64,000 nt of DNA from DUMJ01 sp964655195 (GTDB taxonomy: Bacteria; DUMJ01): positions 8,089-72,088 of the forward strand of contig CAZZLK010000021.1 of the NCBI GenBank assembly GCA_964655195.1. Direction: 5' to 3'. Below are positions 8,766 through 18,176 of the stretch, piece after piece. Numbering within the stretch: the first letter of the stretch is position 1; each line of letters starts with the position of its first letter. The notes under the pieces were generated by a model that saw nothing but the letters and a program-made list of their open reading frames with translations, did no database searches and was not told the origin of the DNA. A program made the position numbers and the translations under genes.

Positions 8766-10807
8766 GTGCCACCTCAATTTCAAGTACCATAGACGTCTTA
8801 ACCGAAGAGTTGGTTAAAACAGCCATAAGAGAAGATAGAGAAGAGGATTATAAGTCTCTTCTTAGAAATCTTATAGATGAACTTACCTATAACCCTGAAC
8901 TGAGTAATCTATGGGAAAAAGGGGATGTTATTGAAAAGAAGAGGGTTATAAGAGAGAGATTTTCAGACGCCTCTCCTAGATTCTTTAGCTTTGTCTCCAA
9001 AATTATAGATTCCAATTTGGAGGATTCTCTCTACAGCATCTATCTCAGATTTATTGAGTTATTAGATCACAACCAGTTTTCAAAGGTAAGAGTAGAATTA
9101 CCATTTCCTCTGTCGGAAGATAAGATAGAAAGTTTAGAATCATTCCTCTCCAATCTTCTTAACAGGGATGTTGTATGCTCCATTCATATTAACGAGAACA
9201 TTATAAATGGAATTAAGGTAGATCTAGAAGAAGAAGTGATAGACTTATCTCTAAAGACTCAACTAGATATCCTAAAAGAAGATCTGGAAAACATAGCGGT
9301 AGAAGATTCTTTCTATGAGATATTAGAAAAGATCAAAGAAAAAGTATCTTCTTTCTCTGTAAAGCCCTTAAGACTCTCTCTGGGACGAGTAGAAAGTATA
9401 AGAGACTGTGTAGTAAATGCCTCTGGGTTAAAGAATGCAAGATACGGGGAGTTGGTATTATTTCCTGATAACGTCTACGGAATGGTGATGAGTTTAGAAG
9501 AAGATTCTACAGGTATTATACTTTTAGGGCCATCGGATAAGATCTCCGCAGGAGATACCATAAGAACAACCGGCAGGGTGTTAGAAGTCCCTGTAGGAGA
9601 AGAGCTTATAGGAAGGGTGATAGATCCCCTCGGCAGAGCATTAGATGGAGGTCCCCCTATAGAAGCTACTAAGACCAGAAGAATAGAGAATCTTGCTCCA
9701 ACAGTAGTTGAGAGAGAACCGGTAAATACCCCCCTGCAGACAGGATTAAAGGTGATAGATGCATTATTTCCCATTGGAAGAGGACAGAGGGAATTAATAA
9801 TAGGTGATAGACAGACGGGAAAGACCGCTATAGCTATTGATACCATCCTCAATCAGAAGAATGAAGATGTTATCTGTATATATGTAGCTATAGGACAAAA
9901 GGCAACAACGGTTGCTGAGATAGTCAAAATACTGAAAGAGAGAGGAGCGATGGATTATACAATTATCGTTTCTGCATTCGCCAGCGAACCAGCATCTCTA
10001 CTATATATAGCTCCATACGCAGGATGCGCTATAGGTGAAGAGTTTATGTATCAGGGAAGAGATGTATTGATAATATACGATGATCTATCTAAGCATGCAA
10101 AAGCTTATAGAGAGATCTCCCTCCTTTTAAAGCGGCCCCCGGGCAGAGAGGCTTATCCTGGAGATATCTTTTACTTACATGCAAGACTTCTGGAAAGATC
10201 GGCAAAACTTAACAGCTATCTTGGTGGGGGATCTTTAACCGCGTTACCTATAGTAGAGACTCAGCTAGGAGATATCTCTGCCTATATACCAACAAATCTA
10301 ATTTCTATTACTGATGGACAGATATATCTGGATGCCTCGCTCTTTCATGAAGGAATTAGACCAGCAGTGGACATAGGACTCTCTGTATCTAGAGTAGGTG
10401 GCAATGCCCAGATTAAAGCTATGAGGCAGGTAGCCGGAAGATTGAGGCTAGATCTTGCACAGTATCGAGAGGTAGAGACATTTGCCCAGATATCTACAGA
10501 TATAGATCCCGCTACTAGGGGGTTATTAGAAAGAGGAGCTAGGATAAGAGAGATACTGAAACAGCCACAGTACAGTCCTATGGAAGTGATAGATCAGGTT
10601 ATAGTTCTATTTACCGTAACCAGAGGATATATAGATGAGATAGCTATAGAAGAAGTTTCTCATTTTCAGAATGGGCTATTAGATTATATAAACAGAAACT
10701 ACAAAGTTTTAAAAGATAAAATAAAGTCAGAAGGTTTAACCGAAGAAAATATAACAGAACTGACTAGGGCTATATTTGAATTTAAAAGGACATTTAGTAG
10801 CGAGTAA
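8762..10807 (+). CDS. atpHA: F-type ATP synthase delta-alpha fusion subunit
   Basis: One 681-residue frame holds two subunits normally made separately. Residues 1-175 are the delta (OSCP) subunit, ending in its typical INGIKVDLEEEVIDLSL segment. Residues from about 181 on are a complete alpha subunit: Walker A GDRQTGKT at 348-355 is about 179 residues later than in a free alpha, then IYVAIGQK, the DDLSKHAKAYR segment and RRPPGREAYPGD-type sequence. No ATG, GTG or TTG codon occurs in frame between the initiator Met and M241, so alpha cannot be made separately by normal initiation. The ATG overlaps atpF, and the stop shares one base with atpG (TAATG). Three alphas per enzyme would bring three delta domains, although only one is normally used. 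Confidence 0.92.
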   Translation: MSATSISSTIDVLTEELVKTAIREDREEDYKSLLRNLIDELTYNPELSNLWEKGDVIEKKRVIRERFSDASPRFFSFVSKIIDSNLEDSLYSIYLRFIELLDHNQFSKVRVELPFPLSEDKIESLESFLSNLLNRDVVCSIHINENIINGIKVDLEEEVIDLSLKTQLDILKEDLENIAVEDSFYEILEKIKEKVSSFSVKPLRLSLGRVESIRDCVVNASGLKNARYGELVLFPDNVYGMVMSLEEDSTGIILLGPSDKISAGDTIRTTGRVLEVPVGEELIGRVIDPLGRALDGGPPIEATKTRRIENLAPTVVEREPVNTPLQTGLKVIDALFPIGRGQRELIIGDRQTGKTAIAIDTILNQKNEDVICIYVAIGQKATTVAEIVKILKERGAMDYTIIVSAFASEPASLLYIAPYAGCAIGEEFMYQGRDVLIIYDDLSKHAKAYREISLLLKRPPGREAYPGDIFYLHARLLERSAKLNSYLGGGSLTALPIVETQLGDISAYIPTNLISITDGQIYLDASLFHEGIRPAVDIGLSVSRVGGNAQIKAMRQVAGRLRLDLAQYREVETFAQISTDIDPATRGLLERGARIREILKQPQYSPMEVIDQVIVLFTVTRGYIDEIAIEEVSHFQNGLLDYINRNYKVLKDKIKSEGLTEENITELTRAIFEFKRTFSSE

Positions 10808-11688
10808 TGTTATCAAAACAAAAGATTAAGAGACAGATAAATAATATAACACATATAGCGGAGATGTTGTACTCTACAGAGTTAGTAGGAGCATCTAGGT
10901 TAAGAAGAAGTCAGGCTAGATTAAAAGAGGTAAGCCCTTATTCCGATGTAATAGAAATCTTATTAAGAGATCTATTAAATGGTATTGACAGGGAGAAATT
11001 AGCCGAGTATCCTTTACTATGGTCACCAGTTGAAGCCACCAGAAGACTTCTAATGGTGGTAGGGGGAGAGAGAGGATTGTGCGGTGGATATATAGCAAGC
11101 CTCGTGAAGATGTGTGAACAATTTGTCAGTAATAACCCTGAAAGTGATATCGTCGTCTATGGAAGTAGGACAGGAAAGACGCTATTAAGAAGGGGCTATA
11201 ACGTTATAGAGACATATCCACTTAATCCTTTGTTGACCTTCGATAATGTTGAAGCTATATCGAATAATATACAGAGAAGATTTCTAAATAATGGATATAG
11301 AGAGGTTGATATCATTTATATATCTCCGCAGTCGGCTCTCTTATCCACACCAAAAGAGACAGTACTTTTACCATTGGAGACTTCTTATAAAGATTATAAA
11401 GAGGCAAAGAATATAGAAGAATATATCATTGAACCATCGGCAGAAACAATAGTAAAGACTCTGGTACCTATGGCTCTTACCGTAAGACTCTATAGAATAT
11501 TCTTGGAGGCAGTTACCAGTGAATATTCTGCGAGGAGAATAGCTATGCATCAGGCATATGAGAATGCCAAAAAGATGTTAGAAAGACTCAATATCATCTA
11601 TCAGAAATTGAGGCAGAACGAGATAACTACCGAGATTATAGAAGTTTCCAGCAGTAAGATGGCTCTAGAAGAGGGATATAATGAATAA
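10807..11688 (+). CDS. atpG: F-type ATP synthase gamma subunit
   Basis: Central rotor shaft of F1. The N-terminal helix with LVGASRLRRSQ, the Rossmann-like middle with GGERGLCGGY, and the C-terminal helix ending in SSKMALEEGYNE are typical. At 293 residues it is full length. Its ATG shares one base with the stop of the delta-alpha gene, and the end overlaps atpD by 8 bp. No regulatory cysteine insert is seen. Confidence 0.94.
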   Translation: MLSKQKIKRQINNITHIAEMLYSTELVGASRLRRSQARLKEVSPYSDVIEILLRDLLNGIDREKLAEYPLLWSPVEATRRLLMVVGGERGLCGGYIASLVKMCEQFVSNNPESDIVVYGSRTGKTLLRRGYNVIETYPLNPLLTFDNVEAISNNIQRRFLNNGYREVDIIYISPQSALLSTPKETVLLPLETSYKDYKEAKNIEEYIIEPSAETIVKTLVPMALTVRLYRIFLEAVTSEYSARRIAMHQAYENAKKMLERLNIIYQKLRQNEITTEIIEVSSSKMALEEGYNE

Positions 11689-13075
11689 AGGGAAAATAGT
11701 ACAGGTCTTAGGACACGTTATAGATGTTCAGTTTCCTTCGGAAGAAGAGCTTCCAAAAGTAAGGGATATATTAATACTGAATAAGGATAATGAGGCGAAA
11801 CTTTTCTTAGAGACAGAGATAGTTTTGGGTAATGGGATAGTGAGATGTATTGCCCTTGGGACTCCGGAGGGAATAACAAGAGGTATGGAAGTAGAGGGTA
11901 CTGGTAAACCTCTCTATGTACCTGTCGGTGATAAACTTTTGGGGAGGATTCTAAATCTATTTGGGGTGCCAATAGATAATCTTGGTAATATGGAAGCAGA
12001 CGAATATTGGTCTATATATACCCAAGCCCCACCACTAGAAAGAATAACTCCCCCTAATGAGATCTTTGAAACAGGTATAAAAGCTATAGATCTGCTGGCA
12101 CCATTCCCTAGGGGGGGAAAGATAGGTCTATTTGGAGGGGCAGGGGTTGGAAAGACTGTGCTGATTATGGAGCTCATCCATAATGTAGCAGTAAAACATG
12201 GTGGTATATCTATATTTGCAGGGGTGGGAGAAAGAACAAGAGAGGGAAACGATCTGTGGCTAGAGATGCAACGTTCTGGGGTTATTAAAAATGCTGTACT
12301 TATTTTTGGACAGATGGACGAACCACCAGGCGTTAGATTTAGAGTCCCACACACTGCCCTTACCATAGCTGAATATTTTAGGGAGAGAAAATCTACAGAA
12401 GTCCTTCTATTTATTGATAATATATTCAGATTCATTCAAGCAGGTAGTGAGGTATCTGCACTTCTTGGAAGGCTACCTTCAGCTGTAGGTTATCAACCCA
12501 CACTCGCCACAGAAGTTGGAGAGTTGGAGGAGAGGATAGTGTCTACAACAAAGGGGGCGATAACCTCGGTGCAGGCTGTCTATATACCAGCAGATGACCC
12601 TACGGATCCTGCTCCGGCTACCATTTTCAGTCACCTAGATGCGACTATTATGCTTTCTAGAGAGATAGCGGAACAGGGTATATATCCTGCTATAGACCCA
12701 TTGAATTCTTCCTCCAGATTATTGAACCCATATTATATTGGAGAAAGGCACTATAAAATAGCAAGAGAGGTTCAGAGGATAATAGAACACTATAACAGAT
12801 TAAGAGATATAATAGCGATACTTGGTATAGAAGAGTTGACAGAAGAAGAAAAAGAGATAGTTGCAAGAGCAAGGAGAATACAGAGGTTTCTATCACAACC
12901 CATGTTTACTGCTGAGCAATTTACAGGTATCCCGGGGAAATATCTAACTATTAAAGAGACCTTAGATAGCTTTGAAGAACTGCTGAGTGGGAAGCTAGAT
13001 AACTTACCGGAACAGGCGTTTTATATGGTCGGTAATATAGAAGAGGTAAAGGAGAAGGCTAAGAGGATAAGATGA
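11681..13075 (+). CDS. atpD: F-type ATP synthase beta subunit
   Basis: Catalytic F1 subunit. Walker A is GGAGVGKT at residues 152-159. The catalytic-site stretch GERTREGNDLW, Walker B LLFIDNIFRF and the conserved SALLGRLPSAVGYQPTLATE follow. The DELSEED lever is present as EELTEEE near residue 386. The 464 residues are a normal length. It overlaps atpG by 8 bp and atpC by 4 bp (ATGA). Confidence 0.97.
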   Translation: MNKGKIVQVLGHVIDVQFPSEEELPKVRDILILNKDNEAKLFLETEIVLGNGIVRCIALGTPEGITRGMEVEGTGKPLYVPVGDKLLGRILNLFGVPIDNLGNMEADEYWSIYTQAPPLERITPPNEIFETGIKAIDLLAPFPRGGKIGLFGGAGVGKTVLIMELIHNVAVKHGGISIFAGVGERTREGNDLWLEMQRSGVIKNAVLIFGQMDEPPGVRFRVPHTALTIAEYFRERKSTEVLLFIDNIFRFIQAGSEVSALLGRLPSAVGYQPTLATEVGELEERIVSTTKGAITSVQAVYIPADDPTDPAPATIFSHLDATIMLSREIAEQGIYPAIDPLNSSSRLLNPYYIGERHYKIAREVQRIIEHYNRLRDIIAILGIEELTEEEKEIVARARRIQRFLSQPMFTAEQFTGIPGKYLTIKETLDSFEELLSGKLDNLPEQAFYMVGNIEEVKEKAKRIR

Positions 13076-13485
13076 AACTAGAGGTCAGAGTTGTCACACC
13101 TGATAAAATTGTCTATGATGGTCCTGCAGATAGTCTGGTGATTCCTGGACAGGATGGATATTTTGGCGTCCTCCCTAATCATGCCCCTATGATATCTTTG
13201 TTAGATATAGGAGAGCTTAAGATAAGAAATGAATATCAGGAGTACTATTATGCTATAGAGGGAGGATTCTGTGAGGTAAGAAAGAATAAGGTTGTAGTTG
13301 TTACTCCTTCAGCCCAAAGGGCAGATGAGATAGATGATAATCTTGTTCAGGCCTCTTTACAAGAGGCTAAAAGAAGATTGAGCTCAAAATTAGAAAACAA
13401 GGAACTATTGCAGCTTCAAATAGATATAAGAAAAGCTTCTGTACTATTAGAAGTAGCAAGACATAAAAGGAGACAAATGATATGA
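13072..13485 (+). CDS. atpC: F-type ATP synthase epsilon subunit
   Basis: A 137-residue rotor-foot subunit. The N-terminal beta-sandwich carries the family's typical VTPDKIVYDGPADSLVIPGQDG start and FGVLPNHAPMIS. The C-terminal helical hairpin (about 90-137), which can brake ATP hydrolysis, is present. It ends with a 4-bp overlap with murA, so the atp operon continues directly into cell-wall synthesis genes. Confidence 0.94.
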   Translation: MKLEVRVVTPDKIVYDGPADSLVIPGQDGYFGVLPNHAPMISLLDIGELKIRNEYQEYYYAIEGGFCEVRKNKVVVVTPSAQRADEIDDNLVQASLQEAKRRLSSKLENKELLQLQIDIRKASVLLEVARHKRRQMI

Positions 13486-14729
13486 AGATAAAGATAGAAG
13501 GTGGAGTAAGGCTGAATGGGGAAGTGAGTATAATCGGGGCTAAAAATTCTGCCCTCCCAATAATGGCTGCCACGTTACTCACTGATGGAACCACTGTCAT
13601 TCACAATATACCTGATTTAAAAGATGTTCATACTATGATGAGTATGCTGGAAAATTTTGGAGCTAAGTTAAAATTCAAGAAGAATATCCTCGAGGTTACT
13701 ATAAATGAAATACTTCCCGTAGACCCACCGGAAGACCAGGTAAAGCAGATGAGGGCTTCTTTTCTCGTTGCAGGACCCCTTCTGGCTAGACTTGGCAAGA
13801 TAAGGATACCTCTTCCAGGTGGCTGTCAAATAGGTTCCAGGCCTGTAGACCTCCATCTAAAAGGATTTCAAGCTTTAGGGGCTAAAGTAACTAGTGAACA
13901 CGGTTACGTTGACCTGGAGACTAAAGGCTTAAAGGGAGCTTCTATATACCTTGACATTCCTACGGTTACAGGTACTGAAAATATTATGATGGCAGCAGTC
14001 CTGGCAAGAGGTAAGACGGAGATCATCAATGCTGCCAAAGAACCTGAGGTTGTTGATCTTGCCGAAGCATTAAATAAGATGGGAGCAAAGATAAAGGGCG
14101 CAGGAACAGACAGGATAGAGATCGAAGGGGTAGACTCTTTATCCCCTGTAGAACATACCATAATACCTGACAGGATTGAGGCAGGGACATTTCTTGTGGC
14201 TGGAGCAATTACAGGTGGAGAAGTCACTATTAAAGGTGCAAGAAAAGACCATCTTGGAGCAGTACTGGGCAAACTCGAAGAGATGGGTCATAAGATAGAA
14301 GCAGAAGAGGAAAGAATAAGGATTATAGCAAAGAACGTAGGTAAAGCCTGCGATATTACCACTGCTCCTTATCCTGGATTTCCTACAGATATGCAGGCTC
14401 TCTTTGCCAGTCTATTAGGTGTATCTAAGGGAACTAGTATTATAACAGAAACTATCTTTGATAGGAGATTTGGTTTTGTAGATGAACTCATCAGGATGGG
14501 AGCAAATATGAGGGTCCAAGGGAATACACTTATAATAGTAGGGATAAAGAGGTATTCTGGAGCCAGTGTTACCGCTGGAGATTTAAGAGCAGGCGCAGCT
14601 CTAATAATGGCAGGACTAAATGCTGAGGGAACTACGGAGATATCAGGAGTAGAACATATAGAGAGAGGATACGAAGCTATAGATAAAAAGCTCAAGATAT
14701 TAGGGGCTAAGATTTCCATCGAACCTTAA
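13482..14729 (+). CDS. murA: UDP-N-acetylglucosamine 1-carboxyvinyltransferase MurA
   Basis: First committed enzyme of peptidoglycan synthesis, transferring enolpyruvate from PEP to UDP-GlcNAc. K22 and N23 are in GAKNSALP. The PEP-reactive cysteine is C115 in PGGCQIGSRPVDLH, so the fosfomycin-sensitive form is expected; Asp-for-Cys variants are excluded. The 415 residues give the complete inside-out barrel. The ATG overlaps atpC by 4 bp. A murA next to the atp operon is also known from Bacillus. Confidence 0.96.
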   Translation: MKIKIEGGVRLNGEVSIIGAKNSALPIMAATLLTDGTTVIHNIPDLKDVHTMMSMLENFGAKLKFKKNILEVTINEILPVDPPEDQVKQMRASFLVAGPLLARLGKIRIPLPGGCQIGSRPVDLHLKGFQALGAKVTSEHGYVDLETKGLKGASIYLDIPTVTGTENIMMAAVLARGKTEIINAAKEPEVVDLAEALNKMGAKIKGAGTDRIEIEGVDSLSPVEHTIIPDRIEAGTFLVAGAITGGEVTIKGARKDHLGAVLGKLEEMGHKIEAEEERIRIIAKNVGKACDITTAPYPGFPTDMQALFASLLGVSKGTSIITETIFDRRFGFVDELIRMGANMRVQGNTLIIVGIKRYSGASVTAGDLRAGAALIMAGLNAEGTTEISGVEHIERGYEAIDKKLKILGAKISIEP

Positions 14730-14764
14730 ATATGTGAGATTCATAGTCTTTAATATGATTAAAG

Positions 14765-14772
14765 AAAGGAGG
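14765..14772 (+). promoter_or_regulatory. Ribosome-binding site deciding the bamA start
   Basis: AAAGGAGG lies 6 nt before TTG 14779. The two other in-frame starts, GTG 14734 and ATG 14755, have no such site. Starting at the TTG also places a normal signal peptide exactly at the N-terminus. Confidence 0.7.
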
Positions 14773-14778
14773 GCTAAA

Positions 14779-16683
14779 TTGACTAGGAAGATAATACTGA
14801 TATTAGCTTTGCTTATCTTCTTCTGTATTATCTTTAATAGCTATGTCTTATCAGGCGAAAAGATTAAGATATCTGGTATTGAAATCCAGGGGAACCGTAA
14901 TATCCCTAAAGAAGAGATAATAAAGATACTCGACCTTCCAGAAGAGATAGACGAAGACATAGTTAGATCAGGACTACAGAGGCTCTTAAATACAGGATAC
15001 TTTTCCAATATTGACGCTAGTATGAAAGTGGATGGAAGTAAGTATATCTTAGTTATTAGCGTAAGTGAAGCTCCAGTCTTTAAAGAGATTAAAGTGGTGG
15101 GTAATAAAGATATAGATACTGCAGAGATAGTAAACCTTATCTCTTTAAAGTCAGGCACCACTATAAATCTTATCACCTTAAACCAGGATTTAGGTAAGAT
15201 TGCAGAACTCTACAAGAGTAGAGGATACATAGGAGCAAACTTCCAGGTCAATATAACTGAAGATGGAATAATAGTCATAAATATAAACGAGGGCCCAACT
15301 GTTTCAGGTTTTATATTTAAAGGAAACACTGTAATAAAGTCGGAAGATCTGGATAAAGAGCTAGAAAAATACAGAGGAAAGACCTTGAATACAAATCTAT
15401 TAAAGGATATGGCACTAAATATTCAGGAGTTCTATAATAAGAAAGGATATCCTGCCTGTGTTATTCTCAATGCGTACAGCGATACAAATGGAGTAGTGAC
15501 ATTTGAAATAGGTGAAGGTAAGATTGCAAAGATAGTTATCGATGGAAATAAAAAGACAAAAGACTACGTAATTCTCAGGGAGATGGAAACCAAAGCTGGA
15601 GACGTTCTTAATACTACTAAAATTCAAAAAGACCTTCAGAAGATATTTAACCTTGGTTATTTTTCAGATGTAAATGCAGATATCAAGTCTGCCGAAACCC
15701 CTGGTGAAATTATCCTAACAGTCAGGGTAGTGGAGCAACTCACTGGACAGGCAAATGGTGGTATAGCCTATAGCACCGCCGAGGGTTTTTCTATAATATT
15801 AGGAATTAAAGACTCAAATCTATTGGGAACAGGAAGAGATTTAGGTCTGTATCTAAATATAGGAGTTACCGCTCGTGATATAACACTAAATTATACCGAG
15901 CCGTATGCTTTCGGAACCACAGGAACCTTAAGTACTTATCTAGTATGGAGGAAGGCAGATAATACAGATATAATAGAGAACACATCAATTAACTATTCGG
16001 AGGATAGAAAGACCCTTGAATTGACGTTGACTAAACCGATAGATATAAACCTAAAGGGTACGATAGGATTCTCTTATAATGATATAACTTATCAGGCTAA
16101 AGAGGATGTAACACTACCAGAGATGATAAAGTCTGGTATCTCTAGCGCCCTAGTCCTGGGAGTTGCCAAAGATACAAGAGATGTAATCTTAAACCCTATG
16201 AAGGGGGACTACTACTCACTAAATATAAAGCAGGGCGGAGGAATATTCGGTGGAGACTTCAATTTTACAAGACTCAATATCGACCTAAGATGGTATTTCC
16301 CAACATCAGACAAAGATACACTTGCTTTAAACTGCACCTTGGGATTAGGTTTTGGTGAGCTACCATATATAGAGAAGTTCAGTGTTGGAGGGGTAAATTC
16401 TGTAAGGGGACTTCCAGAAAACTGGAAAAAGTCAGACTATTTAGAACTTATAAGTCTTGAATATAGAAACAAGATACAGGATAATGTATTTGGTGTGATA
16501 TTTTTAGACTTAGGAAATGGATGGAAGAGTGGAGAAACGATAAATCTTACAGATCTATATACTGGAATAGGCCTTGGGTTGAGAATAATGGTCCCTCCTA
16601 TGGGGTTATTAAGACTAGATTATGGCTGGGGTAGTTATGACTGGCAGGGAAGATTCTATTTTAGTGTGGGACAAAAATTCTAA
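14779..16683 (+). CDS. bamA: Outer-membrane protein assembly factor BamA (Omp85)
   Basis: Central pore of the machinery that inserts beta-barrel proteins into the outer membrane. The TTG start gives a signal peptide of about 25 residues (TRKIILILALLIFF core). Four POTRA domains follow, each opening with an I-x-I-x-GN or related strand (GIEIQGN, IKVVGN, GFIFKGN, IVIDGN). The barrel occupies the last 310 residues, with the conserved VRGLP loop-6 motif in GVNSVRGLPEN and a terminal aromatic residue (GQKF). E. coli BamA has five POTRAs. It is followed by the Skp homologue and lipid A genes, the usual bamA-skp-lpxD order of diderms. Confidence 0.93.
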   Translation: MTRKIILILALLIFFCIIFNSYVLSGEKIKISGIEIQGNRNIPKEEIIKILDLPEEIDEDIVRSGLQRLLNTGYFSNIDASMKVDGSKYILVISVSEAPVFKEIKVVGNKDIDTAEIVNLISLKSGTTINLITLNQDLGKIAELYKSRGYIGANFQVNITEDGIIVININEGPTVSGFIFKGNTVIKSEDLDKELEKYRGKTLNTNLLKDMALNIQEFYNKKGYPACVILNAYSDTNGVVTFEIGEGKIAKIVIDGNKKTKDYVILREMETKAGDVLNTTKIQKDLQKIFNLGYFSDVNADIKSAETPGEIILTVRVVEQLTGQANGGIAYSTAEGFSIILGIKDSNLLGTGRDLGLYLNIGVTARDITLNYTEPYAFGTTGTLSTYLVWRKADNTDIIENTSINYSEDRKTLELTLTKPIDINLKGTIGFSYNDITYQAKEDVTLPEMIKSGISSALVLGVAKDTRDVILNPMKGDYYSLNIKQGGGIFGGDFNFTRLNIDLRWYFPTSDKDTLALNCTLGLGFGELPYIEKFSVGGVNSVRGLPENWKKSDYLELISLEYRNKIQDNVFGVIFLDLGNGWKSGETINLTDLYTGIGLGLRIMVPPMGLLRLDYGWGSYDWQGRFYFSVGQKF

Positions 16684-16695
16684 GTATGGGAGTTG

Positions 16696-17169
16696 ATGTA
16701 TAAAATGGATAAGAGGTTATTAATTTTGGCATTGATTATAGGTGCAGTTGGTATTCTTCTTTGGGGGCTGAGTATCCCGAGGTATGGATTTGCGCTAGAC
16801 ACATTTAAGATTGGGTATGTAGATATAAACAAAGTCATAGAGAATCATCCCAGGATCGAAAAGGTAAAGAAGGATATAAATGACTTTGCTATGAAAACTA
16901 AGGCAGAATATCAGAAACAGTTAGATGAAGCGGTAAAAGATAAAACAGCTGTTGAGGCTCAACAACTAAAGGCGGAATATGAAGCCAGACTAAATCAAGT
17001 TGTAGCTCAAAGACAACAGGAGATGTTAAAGCCAATACTCGATGACATTAAATTGGCAGTGAGAGATATATCTAAAAAAAGAGGCATAGATATAGTATTA
17101 AGGAGTGAGATAGTAATAACTGGTGGTATAGACATTACTGATGATGTCATAAAGGCTATAAAGAAATGA
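16696..17169 (+). CDS. skp: Skp/OmpH-family periplasmic chaperone
   Basis: Carries unfolded outer-membrane proteins across the periplasm to BamA. A hydrophobic N-terminal segment (about LLILALIIGAVGILLWGL) serves as signal or anchor. It is followed by KIGYVDINKVIENHP, the usual start of mature Skp-like proteins, and a long helical hairpin (about 50-130) rich in Lys, Glu and Gln. ATG 16696 is preferred over the adjoining TTG 16693; a GGGAG site lies just upstream. It overlaps lpxD by 4 bp. Confidence 0.88.
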   Translation: MYKMDKRLLILALIIGAVGILLWGLSIPRYGFALDTFKIGYVDINKVIENHPRIEKVKKDINDFAMKTKAEYQKQLDEAVKDKTAVEAQQLKAEYEARLNQVVAQRQQEMLKPILDDIKLAVRDISKKRGIDIVLRSEIVITGGIDITDDVIKAIKK

Positions 17170-18176
17170 ATTATAAGTTAGAGGAGATAGCCAGATTTAT
17201 AAACGGCAAACTTTTTGGGCCCCCAGACATGGTGATAACTGGAGTAAATTCTCCAGAGTTAGCAGGTGAGAAGGAAATATGTATCATCTATGATGAAAAG
17301 TTTGTAGATGTGATAAAAAATAGAAATGTTGGAGCAGTCATAATCAGAGAAGGATTAAAAGTTGATAAGCCTCATATAGTAGTATCAGACCCTAGAGCTA
17401 TTATGCCAGTTATTCTAAATCTTTTTGCTAAAAAAAAGGAGCTTCGAGGTATAGATAAGTCTGCTATTGTAGGAGATAACTGTACTATTCCTGAGAGCTG
17501 TTTTATAGGTCCCTATGTAGTTATAGGAGATAGGGTAAAGCTTGGAGAAAGAGTTATCATTATGGCTGGAAGTAAGATTGGAGACGAAGTTATCATAGGG
17601 GATGACTCTTTTATCGGCTACAATGTAATAATAGACGATAGTAGTGTTATAGGGAAGAGGGTCAAAATTCAACACGGAGCGGTTATCGGGAAAGAAGGCT
17701 TTGGCTTCTACAGGGGTCAGGAAGGTTATATAAGGATTCCTCACCTTGGCAATGTGGTAATAGAAGATGATGTAGAGATCGGAGCTAATAGTGTGGTTGA
17801 TAGAGCTACTCTTGGATCCACTATTATTAAGAAGGGTACGAAGATAGATAGCCTGGTATTGGTAGGACATAATGTAAAGGTAGGGGAAGATACTGCTATA
17901 GCTGGACAAAGTGGTGTAGCAGGAAGTTCAGAAGTAGGCAATAGATGTATGATAGGAGGACAGGTAGGCATAGCAGATCACCTCAAGGTTGGAGATAATA
18001 CAATAATCTTTGCCAAGACAGGGGTTATAGGAGATATACCTTCAAATTCTGTTGTATCTGGTATACCGGCAAGACCTCATAGAGAGTGGTTAAAAGCACA
18101 GGCTATTTTATTAAAACTACCAAAAATAATCAGGCAGTTAGGGATAAAGGATGTGGCAGACGACAGTAAAGAGTAA
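17166..18176 (+). CDS. lpxD: UDP-3-O-acylglucosamine N-acyltransferase LpxD
   Basis: Third step of lipid A synthesis: adds the second acyl chain from acyl-ACP to UDP-3-O-acyl-glucosamine. The N-terminal uridine-binding domain (1-95) is followed by a left-handed beta-helix of hexapeptide repeats (about 98-280). The catalytic histidine is H235 in VLVGHNVKVG. At 336 residues it is full length. The ATG overlaps the skp stop by 4 bp, and the end overlaps lpxC by 26 bp. Confidence 0.95.
   Translation: MNYKLEEIARFINGKLFGPPDMVITGVNSPELAGEKEICIIYDEKFVDVIKNRNVGAVIIREGLKVDKPHIVVSDPRAIMPVILNLFAKKKELRGIDKSAIVGDNCTIPESCFIGPYVVIGDRVKLGERVIIMAGSKIGDEVIIGDDSFIGYNVIIDDSSVIGKRVKIQHGAVIGKEGFGFYRGQEGYIRIPHLGNVVIEDDVEIGANSVVDRATLGSTIIKKGTKIDSLVLVGHNVKVGEDTAIAGQSGVAGSSEVGNRCMIGGQVGIADHLKVGDNTIIFAKTGVIGDIPSNSVVSGIPARPHREWLKAQAILLKLPKIIRQLGIKDVADDSKE

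Noticed and set aside
9285..9330. Sequencing error creating the delta-alpha fusion
   Set aside because: A one-base loss in the A-run at 9288-9291 would give a TAG at the expected delta end, so this was considered. However no start codon exists in the alpha frame near its expected N-terminus, so an error-free split version would still lack an alpha start. It is kept as a check, not as the preferred reading.
13367..13600. Minus-strand frames inside atpC, murA, atpA and other genes
   Set aside because: All lie opposite strong known genes and show the Ser/Pro/Ile-rich composition of antisense shadows.
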